Of a stretch of 64,000 bases of DNA, positions 8,773-18,042 are shown in pieces. Numbering within the stretch: the stretch's first letter is position 1; each line of letters begins with the position of its first letter. The position numbers and the translations under genes were made by a program. The notes under the pieces are model-generated. The model was not told the DNA's origin, ran no database searches, and worked only from the letters and a program-made list of their open reading frames with translations. The stretch comes from Pelagicoccus sp. SDUM812005 (GTDB lineage: Bacteria > Verrucomicrobiota > Verrucomicrobiia > Opitutales > Opitutaceae). The stretch lies in contig NZ_JARXIA010000015.1 of NCBI RefSeq assembly GCF_031127875.1, forward strand, positions 109,823-173,822, in the 5' to 3' direction.

Positions 8773-9909
8773 GTGAAACTAGCGCTCGTCACCGAAACCT
8801 ACCCTCCGGAAATCAACGGAGTTGCCATGACTCTCAGCCAGCTCGTCGGAGGGCTGAGAGACAAGGGTCACCTCGTTCAAGTGGTTCGCCCCATCCAATG
8901 CTCCGAGCAAGGCGAACCCAGCGTAAGCTCCGATACCATTACCGTATTCGGACTTCCAATACCACGTTACCCTGACCTGCGATTCGGACTCCCTTCCCGC
9001 AACCGCCTCATCCACGCTTGGCAAACTAATCGCCCCGACATCGTTCACGTCGCCACCGAAGGCCCTCTCGGGCTCTCGGCCATTCGCGCCGCCAAAGTCC
9101 TAGGAATACCCACCACTTCCACCTTTCACACCAACTTCCACAGCTACAGCGAGCACTACAACGCGAAGTTCGCCACCCGCATCGTCCTGGCCTTCCTCCG
9201 CTGGATACACAACCAAACGCGCTGCACCATGGCTCCCACGCAAGAGCTCGCCCAAGAGCTCGCAGCGGAGGGATTCAAGAACATGGACGTTTTTGGACGC
9301 GGCGTTAACCTAAAAGTGTTCACCCCAAAAGCTCGCGACGAGAACCTGCGAAAGTCCTGGAACGCCGCGACCGATTCGCCCGTATTTATCCACGTCAGCC
9401 GACTCGCCGCCGAAAAGAACTACGAGCTCCTAAACAAGGCGTATTCAAAGATCAGAGACACTCGGCCTGACGCTCGCTTCGTTATCATCGGCAGCGGCCC
9501 GATGGAAAAGCAACTGCGGCGAAAAATGCCCTATGCCTATTTTCCAGGCGCCATCCCACTCGAAAATCGTCCCGAGCTCGCCCGCTACTACGCTTCCGCC
9601 GACACCTTTCTCTACCCGAGCAAAACAGAGACATACGGAAATGTCGCAACCGAGGCCATGGCTTGCGGCAACGCCTTGCTCGGCTTCGACTACGCTGCCC
9701 CCGCCCAGCACGTGCGCCACGGTGCAAACGGCCTGCTCGCAGCCCTCGACGACGACGACAGCTTCCTTCGCAGCTCCGTCGAAATCGCTCGCAACGACGC
9801 GCTGCGCAAAAGGTTGGGCCAAGCTGCGGCAGCCTACTCGCCCGCCTTCGACTGGCAACCGATCGTCGATCGCTTCGAAAGCATTCTGCGCAGAACGATC
9901 ACCAGCTAG
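8773..9909 (+). CDS. Glycosyltransferase family 4 protein
   Basis: A 378-residue GT-B fold glycosyltransferase starting at a GTG. The N-terminal ETYPPEINGVA segment and the acceptor-side histidine motif TFHTNFHSY are typical of alpha-mannosyl- or glucosyl-transferases acting on diacylglycerol or inositol lipids (MgtA/PimB/GtfA-like). The EX7E donor motif is ETYGNVATE. A 104-nt gap separates it from the dipeptidase gene, and its stop codon overlaps by 4 nt the stop of the converging histidine kinase gene. The acceptor is unknown; membrane glycolipid synthesis is the common role of the nearest families. Confidence 0.85.
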   Translation: MKLALVTETYPPEINGVAMTLSQLVGGLRDKGHLVQVVRPIQCSEQGEPSVSSDTITVFGLPIPRYPDLRFGLPSRNRLIHAWQTNRPDIVHVATEGPLGLSAIRAAKVLGIPTTSTFHTNFHSYSEHYNAKFATRIVLAFLRWIHNQTRCTMAPTQELAQELAAEGFKNMDVFGRGVNLKVFTPKARDENLRKSWNAATDSPVFIHVSRLAAEKNYELLNKAYSKIRDTRPDARFVIIGSGPMEKQLRRKMPYAYFPGAIPLENRPELARYYASADTFLYPSKTETYGNVATEAMACGNALLGFDYAAPAQHVRHGANGLLAALDDDDSFLRSSVEIARNDALRKRLGQAAAAYSPAFDWQPIVDRFESILRRTITS

Positions 9910-12900
9910 AGCAACGGTTCTACCGTCGATGAATCGCCGCTGCTCTCTTGGAGCAGGCGATAGGTCTTAGCGATCGTATCCTTTAGGTCGTCCGGCTTGA
10001 AAGGCTTGGTCAGGTATCCATCCATTCCCGCTCCGAAGCAATTCTCGCGGTCCTCGCGCATCGCGTTCGCGGTAAGTGCGATGATCCGCGGACGCTTCTC
10101 GCCCCAGCGCTTGATGATCTCGCGAGTCGCTTCCAGTCCGTCCATTTCCGGCATCTGGATATCCATGAACACCAGATCGAAATCTCCCTCGCCAATCATA
10201 TGGACCGCTTCCAATCCATTCTGGGCGACTGCGATTTCATAGCCCATCTTCTTGAAGAGTCGATTCGCGACCTTCTGGTTGATCGCATTGTCCTCGGCTA
10301 GCAAGATGCGGAGAGGCATTTGTTCGCCAAACTTCGTGCCTTCGTTCAAAACCTTTTTCACCCGCGGCGCCGCTCTGCCTCCCGCTTCCAGCATACGAGA
10401 CTTTACGTTCTCCAGCTTGTATGGCTTCAGCAACGACAAGGTGTTGCCATCCGCATTCTCTCCGAGGTGCATGCTACCGAGACGCCCGGTGAAAACGATC
10501 GTAAGGTTCTCGTTGCCCAGCACGCTCCGTATCCGCGTCTTCAGCTCCTGATACTCCAAGCCGCCCAGTCCCGCTTCGATGAATACGACGTCCACGTCCG
10601 GAAATGCCTGAACGATGGTCTCGAGTTCGTCGATCCTCGTTCCAGACCGGACCGTCACGCCGAACAATTCGAGCTGGCTCGTCAATGACTCGCAACTGAA
10701 TCCATGATGATCGAGCACGATCGCCTTGCGCCCTTCCAAAAGGCTAGGAGCGCGAGAGCTGCCAATGTCGAAGCTGAGTGCAGCCCGATTAAACGACACC
10801 GTAAAGTGGAAGGTCGATCCCACACCTTCGTCGCTCTCGACCCACATCGAACCACCCATCAGCTCCGCAAGGTTCTTGCTGATGGCAAGGCCCAGACCCG
10901 TGCCGCCATACTTGCGCGTGGTCGACGCGTCGACCTGGCTGAAGGATCCAAAGAGTCTGTCAATGCGATCGGCAGGGATTCCGATTCCCGTATCGCTTAC
11001 CTGGAAATGCAAGATGACATCGTCGTCCTTCACATGGAACGGGTCCACTCGAACCACGACGCCGCCCTTCGCAGTAAATTTCACCGCATTTCCGATCAAG
11101 TTGACGATCACCTGGCGTAGACGTGTCGGGTCGCCCAACAGGGATCCCGGTATTCCCTTTCCAAATACATAGGAAATATCCAAGCCCTTCTCAGTCGCCT
11201 GGATCGCAAGCGTATCGATCGCTTCCTCGATCGTATCGCGAAGGTCGAACATGATGTTCTCCAACTCCAGCTTTCCTGATTCGATCTTCGAAAAGTCGAG
11301 GATATCGTTGATCACAACCAGCAGCGCCTCGCTACTAGCCCGGATCGTATCCACATAGTCCTGCTGCTCGTTCTCGAGCGACGTCTCCGCCAAAAGCCCC
11401 GTCATGCCAATGATACCATTCATCGGCGTGCGGATCTCATGCGACATATTCGCGAGGAAGAAACTCTTCGCCCGGTTCGCCTCTTCCGCCTCCCGCATCG
11501 TCGCCCGCAAGCGCTCCTCGGAACGTTTCTGCTCCGTCACTTCGTGGAAGAACCAAACCCGGCCGTACGATTCGCCCAAAGGCGAGGAGATAGGAATCGA
11601 GGTTCGCTCAAAGGTACGTCCATCCGCAAACTCCAAGACGTCCTTAAACGTCTCGCTTTCGTTCTTCGAGATCATCATGGCGCGCTCGAAGAAGGATTCC
11701 GAGTCCTCGACCTGCTTGGACGCGACGCTCCAGATCTTCTCCGGACGCCCCACATCCATCAAGTTCGTAGACAAGCCCCAGATTTTGCAGAAGCGTCGGT
11801 TAAAATTGGATACGATGCCGCGTTCGTTGACGACGAGGATACCGTCGGTCGCCGCCTCGCTCTGCGCCTTCAATACCGAGTTGTAGCGCTTGAGCAGGTT
11901 CTGGCGACGCTTGTTGTGCGTCACGTCCGTTCCCGTTACGACCAAAGCGGATACCCGCCCCTTCTCGTCCTTCACGGAAACCGAACGGAAATAGATATCG
12001 AGCTGGCGTCCAGACTCGGTCATGACCTGCACGTCCCCTTGCCAATGTCCGTACTCGAGCGTCTCCTGCAGGATCTTGTCGTAGACATGCTTCTCGCCGA
12101 AAAGAGCCTTTACTCCGCCCTTGTCATTAAGCACGTCAATCGTCTGGTAGCCGACGATATTGACGAAGGAATTGTTGCGATACAATGCTTCGCCCTCTCG
12201 ATCGACCATGAGGACGAAGTCACTCGACGCTTCGACCGCTGCCGACACCATGCGAAGCCGCTCTTCCGACTCCTTGCGCATGGTGATGTCTTCAAAAATC
12301 CCATACCAAACAACGTTCTTGCCCGAACGCTTCTCAGGAACCGCCTTCGTGGCGACCCACTTCTGCCGACCGCTGGGAGTATTGATTCGATACTCGATAT
12401 GAAGCGGCGTAAGGTGCTGGCTCGAAACTGCGAGCGACTCGTAGACCCGCTCCAAATCTTCGATACATACCGCGCCCATCGCAACCGACGCATCCTCCAT
12501 CACGGACGCTGCTTGCACCCCTAGCAGCTCTTGAACCTTTTCGCTGATGTACGGGAAGCTTGGAGTGCCCGTCTCATCCATCGAAAGGTGGAAGTAAACG
12601 CCGGGAACCTGATTGGAAAGGCGATCCAGCTCGTGGGTGCTCTTCTCAAGCTTGCTCTGCACCCGCACCTCTTCCGTAACGTCACGCATGCAAATCACGA
12701 AGTCGCCATCCTGTGACGAGAAAATGGATACGGAAAGTTCCGTGCTCACGCCATCCGAAGATTCAACCGACTGCTGAAAAACGGAAGGAGCGCCCTCCAG
12801 CGCCTCCTCGAAGTGAAGATCGAGATCGAGGTCTCCGAAAAACGGAAATACGCTCTGCAATTGCCGACCGGCGGTTTCCCCTTGGCCGACCCCCAAGAAC

Positions 12901-13361
12901 GACTCCGCCGCCCGATTCGCAAATCGAACCACAAAGTCGCGATCAGTCCCCTCGTCGTTTCGCCCGCTAACGCAAATCACCGCATCCGCAGTGGCGTGCA
13001 AGGCCCGCTCCAACGAAAGGGTCGAACCATTGGACTCGATCTGGTCGCGCCAAATCGGCTCCAGGCTCCAAAGCCTGCTTCCCCCGCTGATCCCAGTGAC
13101 CACTACATTGCAAACGATCGGTCCCGCCTCCAAAGGCGAGCGCAAGGTGAGCATTCCCGTTCCCCTCTCCAAATCGAGACACTTTTCCGCGTCCCTAAAG
13201 ATCGCGTCCAAGGGAGCCTCCTCAAGAGCCGAGGTATCCGGATCGCCCGCCAGCAAACTGCACGCCGCATGGTTCGCCCGAGAAATTTTGTAACCCGTAA
13301 CGATTACTTGGGCTTGGGGCGACTGGAGAAATGCGTCTTGGAAAATGTTGGACAGGCTCAT
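9906..13361 (-). CDS. Hybrid sensor histidine kinase with multiple PAS domains
   Basis: A cytoplasmic-looking BarA-like hybrid kinase of about 1151 residues, using the ATG at 13361; an in-frame TTG 24 nt earlier is the other option. About five PAS or PAS-like modules fill residues 1-620. They are followed by a HisKA dimerisation domain with FLANMSHEIRTPMN carrying the phospho-acceptor His, and a HATPase domain with N box LIGNAVKFT, DTGIGIP and GTGLGLAISKNL. A degenerate receiver (about 880-1000) lacks the usual acidic pocket. The final intact receiver has LLAEDN and the phospho-Asp in FMDIQMPEMDG. No transmembrane segment is evident, so the signal is probably intracellular (redox, ligand or gas). 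There is no dedicated response regulator next to it. Confidence 0.9.
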   Translation of the reverse strand: MSLSNIFQDAFLQSPQAQVIVTGYKISRANHAACSLLAGDPDTSALEEAPLDAIFRDAEKCLDLERGTGMLTLRSPLEAGPIVCNVVVTGISGGSRLWSLEPIWRDQIESNGSTLSLERALHATADAVICVSGRNDEGTDRDFVVRFANRAAESFLGVGQGETAGRQLQSVFPFFGDLDLDLHFEEALEGAPSVFQQSVESSDGVSTELSVSIFSSQDGDFVICMRDVTEEVRVQSKLEKSTHELDRLSNQVPGVYFHLSMDETGTPSFPYISEKVQELLGVQAASVMEDASVAMGAVCIEDLERVYESLAVSSQHLTPLHIEYRINTPSGRQKWVATKAVPEKRSGKNVVWYGIFEDITMRKESEERLRMVSAAVEASSDFVLMVDREGEALYRNNSFVNIVGYQTIDVLNDKGGVKALFGEKHVYDKILQETLEYGHWQGDVQVMTESGRQLDIYFRSVSVKDEKGRVSALVVTGTDVTHNKRRQNLLKRYNSVLKAQSEAATDGILVVNERGIVSNFNRRFCKIWGLSTNLMDVGRPEKIWSVASKQVEDSESFFERAMMISKNESETFKDVLEFADGRTFERTSIPISSPLGESYGRVWFFHEVTEQKRSEERLRATMREAEEANRAKSFFLANMSHEIRTPMNGIIGMTGLLAETSLENEQQDYVDTIRASSEALLVVINDILDFSKIESGKLELENIMFDLRDTIEEAIDTLAIQATEKGLDISYVFGKGIPGSLLGDPTRLRQVIVNLIGNAVKFTAKGGVVVRVDPFHVKDDDVILHFQVSDTGIGIPADRIDRLFGSFSQVDASTTRKYGGTGLGLAISKNLAELMGGSMWVESDEGVGSTFHFTVSFNRAALSFDIGSSRAPSLLEGRKAIVLDHHGFSCESLTSQLELFGVTVRSGTRIDELETIVQAFPDVDVVFIEAGLGGLEYQELKTRIRSVLGNENLTIVFTGRLGSMHLGENADGNTLSLLKPYKLENVKSRMLEAGGRAAPRVKKVLNEGTKFGEQMPLRILLAEDNAINQKVANRLFKKMGYEIAVAQNGLEAVHMIGEGDFDLVFMDIQMPEMDGLEATREIIKRWGEKRPRIIALTANAMREDRENCFGAGMDGYLTKPFKPDDLKDTIAKTYRLLQESSGDSSTVEPLL

Positions 13362-13600
13362 GGAATCGGATTCTGACAGAAGCAAGCCCCGCGTAAGTTG
13401 CTGTTGGACTTTAACTTCAACAGACTTTCGCGTTGCGGGTTACAAACGATACTGTGCATGGAGGAAAACATGAACTAATCGAGAGCGTCGCTTCGATGCT
13501 TCCCCATCGGCAAAATCCCCCGCAACTTTACTCAAGCGGCCAAATCTCTACAGAGAGTCTCCTCCACCCATGGAGTAGGGACATTACCTCACCCGTCCCT

Positions 13601-14947
13601 TCAGCGAGCTTCGCGAAACCGAAAACGCAGGCGCCCCCACAGCAAGACCGCCGCCAAAAGCAGCCCCAGGGCCAGTCCCGACCAAACCCCGACCGCGTCG
13701 TACCCGAGGACGAAACCGAACACGTAGCCCGCCGGCAAAGCCACCACCCAATAGGTCCCGAAGGTTATCCACATCGGAATCGTCACGTCGGACATTCCAC
13801 GCAAGGCCCCGAGACAGGCCACCTGAGCCCCGTCGAAGATCTGAAACAAGCCAACCACCACGAAAATGGCCGCCGCCGCCGCGATCACCGTCTCGCTGTC
13901 GACGAACTGCCGGGCCAGCCACTCGCCGCCTACCAAGAAAACCGCCGCCGAACCGATGGTTTGCAGCAGGGTGAACCAAAACGTCGTCGCGTAGATCCGC
14001 TGCATCCCCACCCAATCGCCGCCGCCCATCGCCGCGCCGACGCGAATCCCGCAGGCAATCGACACCCCCAGCGGAATCATGAACGACATCGCCGCGCAAG
14101 ACATCGCGATCTGGTGAGCCGCCAGCGCTTCCTTGCCGAGCCAGCCCACCATGATACCCGCTCCCGCAAAAGCTCCTACCTCGAACAGATGCTGGGCGCC
14201 CATCGGCAAGCCCAGCTTAAGCATCCCGCGAAACTCCGGCCACTCGTAGCCGCTCAGCCAGCGCCGCGGCAGCAAGCCCTCAAAACGCTTCGCCCTCAAA
14301 GTCAGGGCAAACATCACCGCCGCCACCAGGCAGCGCGAGATCAAGGTCGCCCAACCAGCTCCCAGCAAGCCCAACTCCGGAAAGCCGAGCGCCCCAAAGA
14401 TCAGCAACCAATTCAGCAGCACGTTCAAACCAATGCCGCCCAACAATACCACCATAGGAGCCTGCGACCAACCCAAGCCTTCCCAAACGCTCTTCATGCA
14501 ATGATAGAAAAGCGCCGGCAACAAGGACAGGACGACCAGCCAATAATAGCCCCGTGCCGCTTCCACCACCACGCTCTCCTGGCCGTAGCGATCCAAGAAA
14601 AGCGCGTTCGCCCCCAGCAAGCCCATCGCGACGAGCGAAACCACCACCGTCATGGCCAAGCCGTGGCGGATATGCCGTCCTACCTGCCTCCGATCGCCCG
14701 CTCCCTTAGACTGGGAAACCAAAACCGTCACGGACGCCAACACTCCCATCAAGGCGACCAAGGGGATGACGAAAATATTGTTCACGAAAGCCGCCGCTCC
14801 CAACGGAGCCACGCCTACCTGCCCGATCATCAAGGTGTCCACCACCCCGATCAGGATCTGGCCCAGATTCCCTAGCACGATCGGCCCCGCCAGCCAAAGC
14901 GTAGCCTTCAGTTCCGAAGCCCAATTCCCTTTCGTATCGCCCCCCAT
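13601..14947 (-). CDS. MATE family efflux transporter
   Basis: A 448-residue protein with about twelve hydrophobic helices, two homologous halves and the MATE/NorM pattern (N-terminal LAGPIVLGNLGQ and MIGQVGVAPLGAAAF segments). Family members export cationic drugs and metabolites in exchange for Na+ or H+. The gene stands alone: 239 nt separate it from the histidine kinase start, and 101 nt from the STAS gene on the same strand. The substrate cannot be inferred. Confidence 0.92.
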   Translation of the reverse strand: MGGDTKGNWASELKATLWLAGPIVLGNLGQILIGVVDTLMIGQVGVAPLGAAAFVNNIFVIPLVALMGVLASVTVLVSQSKGAGDRRQVGRHIRHGLAMTVVVSLVAMGLLGANALFLDRYGQESVVVEAARGYYWLVVLSLLPALFYHCMKSVWEGLGWSQAPMVVLLGGIGLNVLLNWLLIFGALGFPELGLLGAGWATLISRCLVAAVMFALTLRAKRFEGLLPRRWLSGYEWPEFRGMLKLGLPMGAQHLFEVGAFAGAGIMVGWLGKEALAAHQIAMSCAAMSFMIPLGVSIACGIRVGAAMGGGDWVGMQRIYATTFWFTLLQTIGSAAVFLVGGEWLARQFVDSETVIAAAAAIFVVVGLFQIFDGAQVACLGALRGMSDVTIPMWITFGTYWVVALPAGYVFGFVLGYDAVGVWSGLALGLLLAAVLLWGRLRFRFREAR

Positions 14948-15048
14948 AAAAACAAGGGCGTACAGCTAGCCCGCCGCTTCAGACCGAGCAACGCTAAACA
15001 ACGCAGCGCCCAAAACTCAGCCTACGGCGTATCCAAAAAGCGGAACGC

Positions 15049-15363
15049 CTAGCTCGCGATCTCGAAGATTCGATGCAAGCGCAAGAGCTCGATCACCGAC
15101 TGTACCGGCGCCTTCACATTCTTGAGACGCACGCTAGCGGTGCCCTGAGGCAAACGCTTGTATACTCCCAGCAAGGCGCCTACGCCCGAGCTGTCGATAA
15201 AGTCTACCTTCGAGAAGTCCAGCTCGACAGCCACGACGCCATCGCTCCAAAGGGAGTCGACCTCCTTCTTGAAATCGCGGGAGGAAGCGGCGTCCAAACG
15301 GGCCACCCCAACTTCAGCGCGAAGCGTTCCTTCTACAGTTTGTCCTTCAAGTACGATACTCAT
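15049..15363 (-). CDS. STAS-domain anti-sigma factor antagonist-like protein
   Basis: A 104-residue single STAS domain of the SpoIIAA/RsbV type. The phosphorylatable Ser sits in VDFIDSSGVGALL at about residue 60. In partner switching the unphosphorylated form binds and sequesters a serine kinase/anti-sigma ATPase, and a PP2C phosphatase resets it. A candidate kinase/phosphatase partner (HATPase plus PP2C in one chain) is encoded at 18039-19772, on the other side of the exopolysaccharide genes. The gene is divergent from the kinase gene at 15489, sharing a 125-nt intergenic region. Confidence 0.88.
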   Translation of the reverse strand: MSIVLEGQTVEGTLRAEVGVARLDAASSRDFKKEVDSLWSDGVVAVELDFSKVDFIDSSGVGALLGVYKRLPQGTASVRLKNVKAPVQSVIELLRLHRIFEIAS

Positions 15364-15488
15364 TTTAGCGGGAATGTTGGAAATAGGAATGTGTCGATAA
15401 TCAGGAACGCAGAGGCTCCTCCCCTATAGAACGACGCCGCGCCCCAGCTCTTGAGCTCACCCTAAAAATTCGCCTATCATCACCCTAC

Positions 15489-16127
15489 ATGCGAAAACCC
15501 ACTCTTCTCGGCATCACCGGCGGCAGCGGCTCCGGAAAAAGCTGGCTCGCCAAGCACCTCCAAGAACAGCTCGGCAGCCACCAGCTCGTAGCCATCCAAC
15601 AAGATTGGTACTACCGCGACCTCAGCCACCTGCCCGCCGACGAAGCAGCCAAGACCGACTTCGACGACCCCGCCGCCTTAGAGCTCGACCTGCTCGAATC
15701 CCAGCTGCAACAGCTCTCCCAAGGCCACCCCGTCGACGCTCCCCAATACGACTTCTCCACCTTCTCCCGCAAAACGCAGCCCCACCCCATCCAGCCCCGC
15801 CCCGTCATCCTCGTCGAGGGACTCTTCGTCCTGCACCGACAGAGCCTCGCCCGCCGCCTCGACCTCAGCGTCTACGTCGACACCCCCAGCGACCTTCGGC
15901 TCCTGCGACGCATCCGCCGCGACCTCAGCGAACGGGGCTACCAGCTCGAGCGAATCCTCGATTTCTGGGAGCACGACCAAATCCCAAGTTTTACCAAATT
16001 CGTACAACCCCAGCGCGAACGCGCCTCACTAATATGGGACTCATTGCAAGATACTGCTTTGGTACCTGCGCTTCTGGCCGATCTAAAGAATCGAATATCC
16101 AGATATGCAGACCAACCCACAACTTGA
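15489..16127 (+). CDS. Uridine kinase-like P-loop kinase
   Basis: A 212-residue P-loop kinase with Walker A GGSGSGKSW near residue 12. Its DWYYRDLSHLP segment corresponds to the uridine kinase DxFYxDL substrate loop, and VILVEGLFVL matches the Walker B-like strand. The RRIRRDLSERG lid helix is also as in uridine kinase and phosphoribulokinase. It would phosphorylate uridine/cytidine or a related small molecule. The last 23 nt overlap the start of the sugar transferase gene, so it is the first gene of an exopolysaccharide-linked operon. Whether it acts in nucleotide-sugar supply is inference. Confidence 0.8.
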   Translation: MRKPTLLGITGGSGSGKSWLAKHLQEQLGSHQLVAIQQDWYYRDLSHLPADEAAKTDFDDPAALELDLLESQLQQLSQGHPVDAPQYDFSTFSRKTQPHPIQPRPVILVEGLFVLHRQSLARRLDLSVYVDTPSDLRLLRRIRRDLSERGYQLERILDFWEHDQIPSFTKFVQPQRERASLIWDSLQDTALVPALLADLKNRISRYADQPTT

Positions 16128-16842
16128 AGACGAAGAACTCGTCGACTACTGGTCGAAGGCTGGGACTCCTGTCGGAAAGGCACGTCTCAACTTTCGCGTA
16201 AAATCCAAACGCCTCGTCTGGGCCATGGTGCTGGGCTTCTCCCTCGGCCTCAAGCGCGTCATCGACATCGTCGCCTCCGCTTGCGCCTTGCTCGCGCTCT
16301 CTCCCGTCTACGCCCTCACCGCCTTCCTCATCAAGCTGGAAGACCGCGGTCCCATCTTCTTCAAGCAAGAGCGCGTCGGCTACCGCGGCACCCGCTTCTA
16401 CATGTGGAAGTTCCGCTCCATGTGCGTCAACGCCGACCAAATCAAAGACCAGCTGCTCGCCCAAAACGAGCACGGCAGCGACACCGTCACCTTCAAGATG
16501 AAGCACGACCCACGCATCACCCGCGTCGGCCGCTTCATCCGCAAGTACTCCGTAGACGAGCTCCCCCAGTTCTGGAACGTCTTCTGCGGCGAAATGTCCA
16601 TCGTCGGCCCCCGCCCCTGCGTCCCGCGCGAAGTCGTCATGTACACCGTCGAAGACCGCGCCCGCCTCCTCGCCAAGCCCGGCCTCACCTGCTTCTGGCA
16701 AGTCGCCGGCCGCGCCGATATCGACTTCGCCGGCCAAGTCCGCCTCGACGTGGAATACATCCGCTCCGAAAGCGTCTGGCTCGACATCAAGCTCCTCTTC
16801 AAAACCGTTCCCGCCGTCCTGCTCGGCAAGGGAGCCTACTAA
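16105..16842 (+). CDS. Undecaprenyl-phosphate sugar phosphotransferase (exopolysaccharide initiation)
   Basis: A 245-residue bacterial sugar transferase equal to the catalytic part of WcaJ/WbaP/PglC enzymes. It has a basic segment and a re-entrant hydrophobic helix (about 48-72, KRVIDIVAS), then FFKQERVGYRG, MWKFRSM, the DELPQFWNV motif, SIVGPRP and PGLTCFWQVAGR. It moves a hexose-1-phosphate from a nucleotide sugar to the lipid carrier at the inner membrane, starting a polysaccharide repeat unit. It overlaps the upstream kinase gene by 23 nt and is followed after 18 nt by a hexapeptide-repeat protein. There is no polymerase or flippase nearby, so the rest of the pathway lies elsewhere. Confidence 0.9.
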   Translation: MQTNPQLEDEELVDYWSKAGTPVGKARLNFRVKSKRLVWAMVLGFSLGLKRVIDIVASACALLALSPVYALTAFLIKLEDRGPIFFKQERVGYRGTRFYMWKFRSMCVNADQIKDQLLAQNEHGSDTVTFKMKHDPRITRVGRFIRKYSVDELPQFWNVFCGEMSIVGPRPCVPREVVMYTVEDRARLLAKPGLTCFWQVAGRADIDFAGQVRLDVEYIRSESVWLDIKLLFKTVPAVLLGKGAY

Positions 16843-16860
16843 TCCCACCTCAGGCCCCAC

Positions 16861-18042
16861 ATGAAAAAGACCTGGCACCTCCTCCTTCCCGACTGGAGTT
16901 CCTACGACACCCTCTGGCAATCGGAACGCCCCTTCGCCCTCTGGCCCATCGGCAACCAACCGCTCATCTCCTACTGGATGGACGAAGCCGTAAACCAGGA
17001 GATCGACGAAATCACCCTCTACACCGCGGACCGTCCCAACGAGCTGCGCAACTACCTCGACGACGGAAACTTCTGGTCGCGCCCCGTCCACGTCATGCCC
17101 ATCCGCTCAGACGAAGACGCGCCCGAAGACGCCACGCCCGTAGTCGGGCTCCCTCGCGCCAACCGGCTCCCCGAGCCCATCGAAGGCGAAGCCGGACTGC
17201 TTCAGCAATGGCTCCGCCTCAACCGCGAGTGGCTCGACAACCTGCAAGACCACACTCTCAAGATCGAAGTCAAGCACCCCGCCGGTGGCTGGGTAGGCCC
17301 TCACGTACGCATCCACCCCACCGCTAAGCTCGTCGCGCCTTTCTGGATTCAAGGAAAATGCGAAGTCGGAGCCGGCGCCCAGGTCGGTCCCTACGCCTGC
17401 ATCGGCGAAAACGCCATCGTCGACGAAAACGCCAGCGTGCAACGCTCCATCGTGCTCCCCGGCACCATGGTCGGCTGCAACACTTCCCTTGAGAACGTCG
17501 CCGTAGAAGGCGGCCTGCTGCTCGACAGCAAGCGCGGCTGCCGCGTCGCCATTACCGATTCCTTCATCCTTTCCAACATCAGCGAAAAGCTCTCCAGCCC
17601 CAGCATCCTGGAACGCTTGCTCGCCCTCGCCCTCTTCTGCCTCGTCTCGCCCGTCGCCGCCCTCAGCCGCATCGACTGGAGCGAACTGGAAGCCCACGAC
17701 GGCCGCGGCGGCGCCCTGCGACTCAAGACCGGTAGCCAAGGCCGCCTCATCGTACGCCGCTGGCACTGGCTCAAGGAAGTCGTCAAAGGCCGCATGCGCC
17801 TCGTCGGCATCCTGCCACGCCCCGTAGACTGGACCTCCGAAGCGGCCGACCTCGACGTTGCCCGCCGCCTCGCCAAGACCACCCCTGGCGTCATCGCCCT
17901 CTCCGACGTGCACGACAGCCATAGCCCTCAAGACCCCACTGAGTGGATACACGCCTCCTATCAAGCGCTTTGCGACGACAAGAGCATCGGCAAACTCATC
18001 CGCTCCAAAATCTGGAGACTCGTCTTCAAGCCTATCCAATGA
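16861..18042 (+). CDS. Chimeric protein: nucleotidyltransferase-like, hexapeptide repeat and degenerate sugar-transferase-like parts
   Basis: The 393-residue protein appears to have three parts. Residues 1-135 resemble a sugar-1-phosphate nucleotidyltransferase fold (RPFALWPIGNQPLISYW) but lack the GxGTRL loop. Residues about 150-230 carry left-handed beta-helix hexapeptide repeats (IHPTAKLVAPFWI, CIGENAIVDENASV). The C-terminal third (about 240-390) looks like a decayed bacterial sugar transferase: a hydrophobic SPVAALSR-type helix like the SPVYALTA helix of the neighbouring gene, then RLVGILPRP in place of SIVGPRP, and TPGVIALSD in place of PGLTCFWQV. The catalytic DELPQ region is missing. 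It overlaps the following regulator gene by 4 nt (ATGA). A scaffold or regulatory role in polysaccharide initiation is a guess. Confidence 0.6.
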   Translation: MKKTWHLLLPDWSSYDTLWQSERPFALWPIGNQPLISYWMDEAVNQEIDEITLYTADRPNELRNYLDDGNFWSRPVHVMPIRSDEDAPEDATPVVGLPRANRLPEPIEGEAGLLQQWLRLNREWLDNLQDHTLKIEVKHPAGGWVGPHVRIHPTAKLVAPFWIQGKCEVGAGAQVGPYACIGENAIVDENASVQRSIVLPGTMVGCNTSLENVAVEGGLLLDSKRGCRVAITDSFILSNISEKLSSPSILERLLALALFCLVSPVAALSRIDWSELEAHDGRGGALRLKTGSQGRLIVRRWHWLKEVVKGRMRLVGILPRPVDWTSEAADLDVARRLAKTTPGVIALSDVHDSHSPQDPTEWIHASYQALCDDKSIGKLIRSKIWRLVFKPIQ

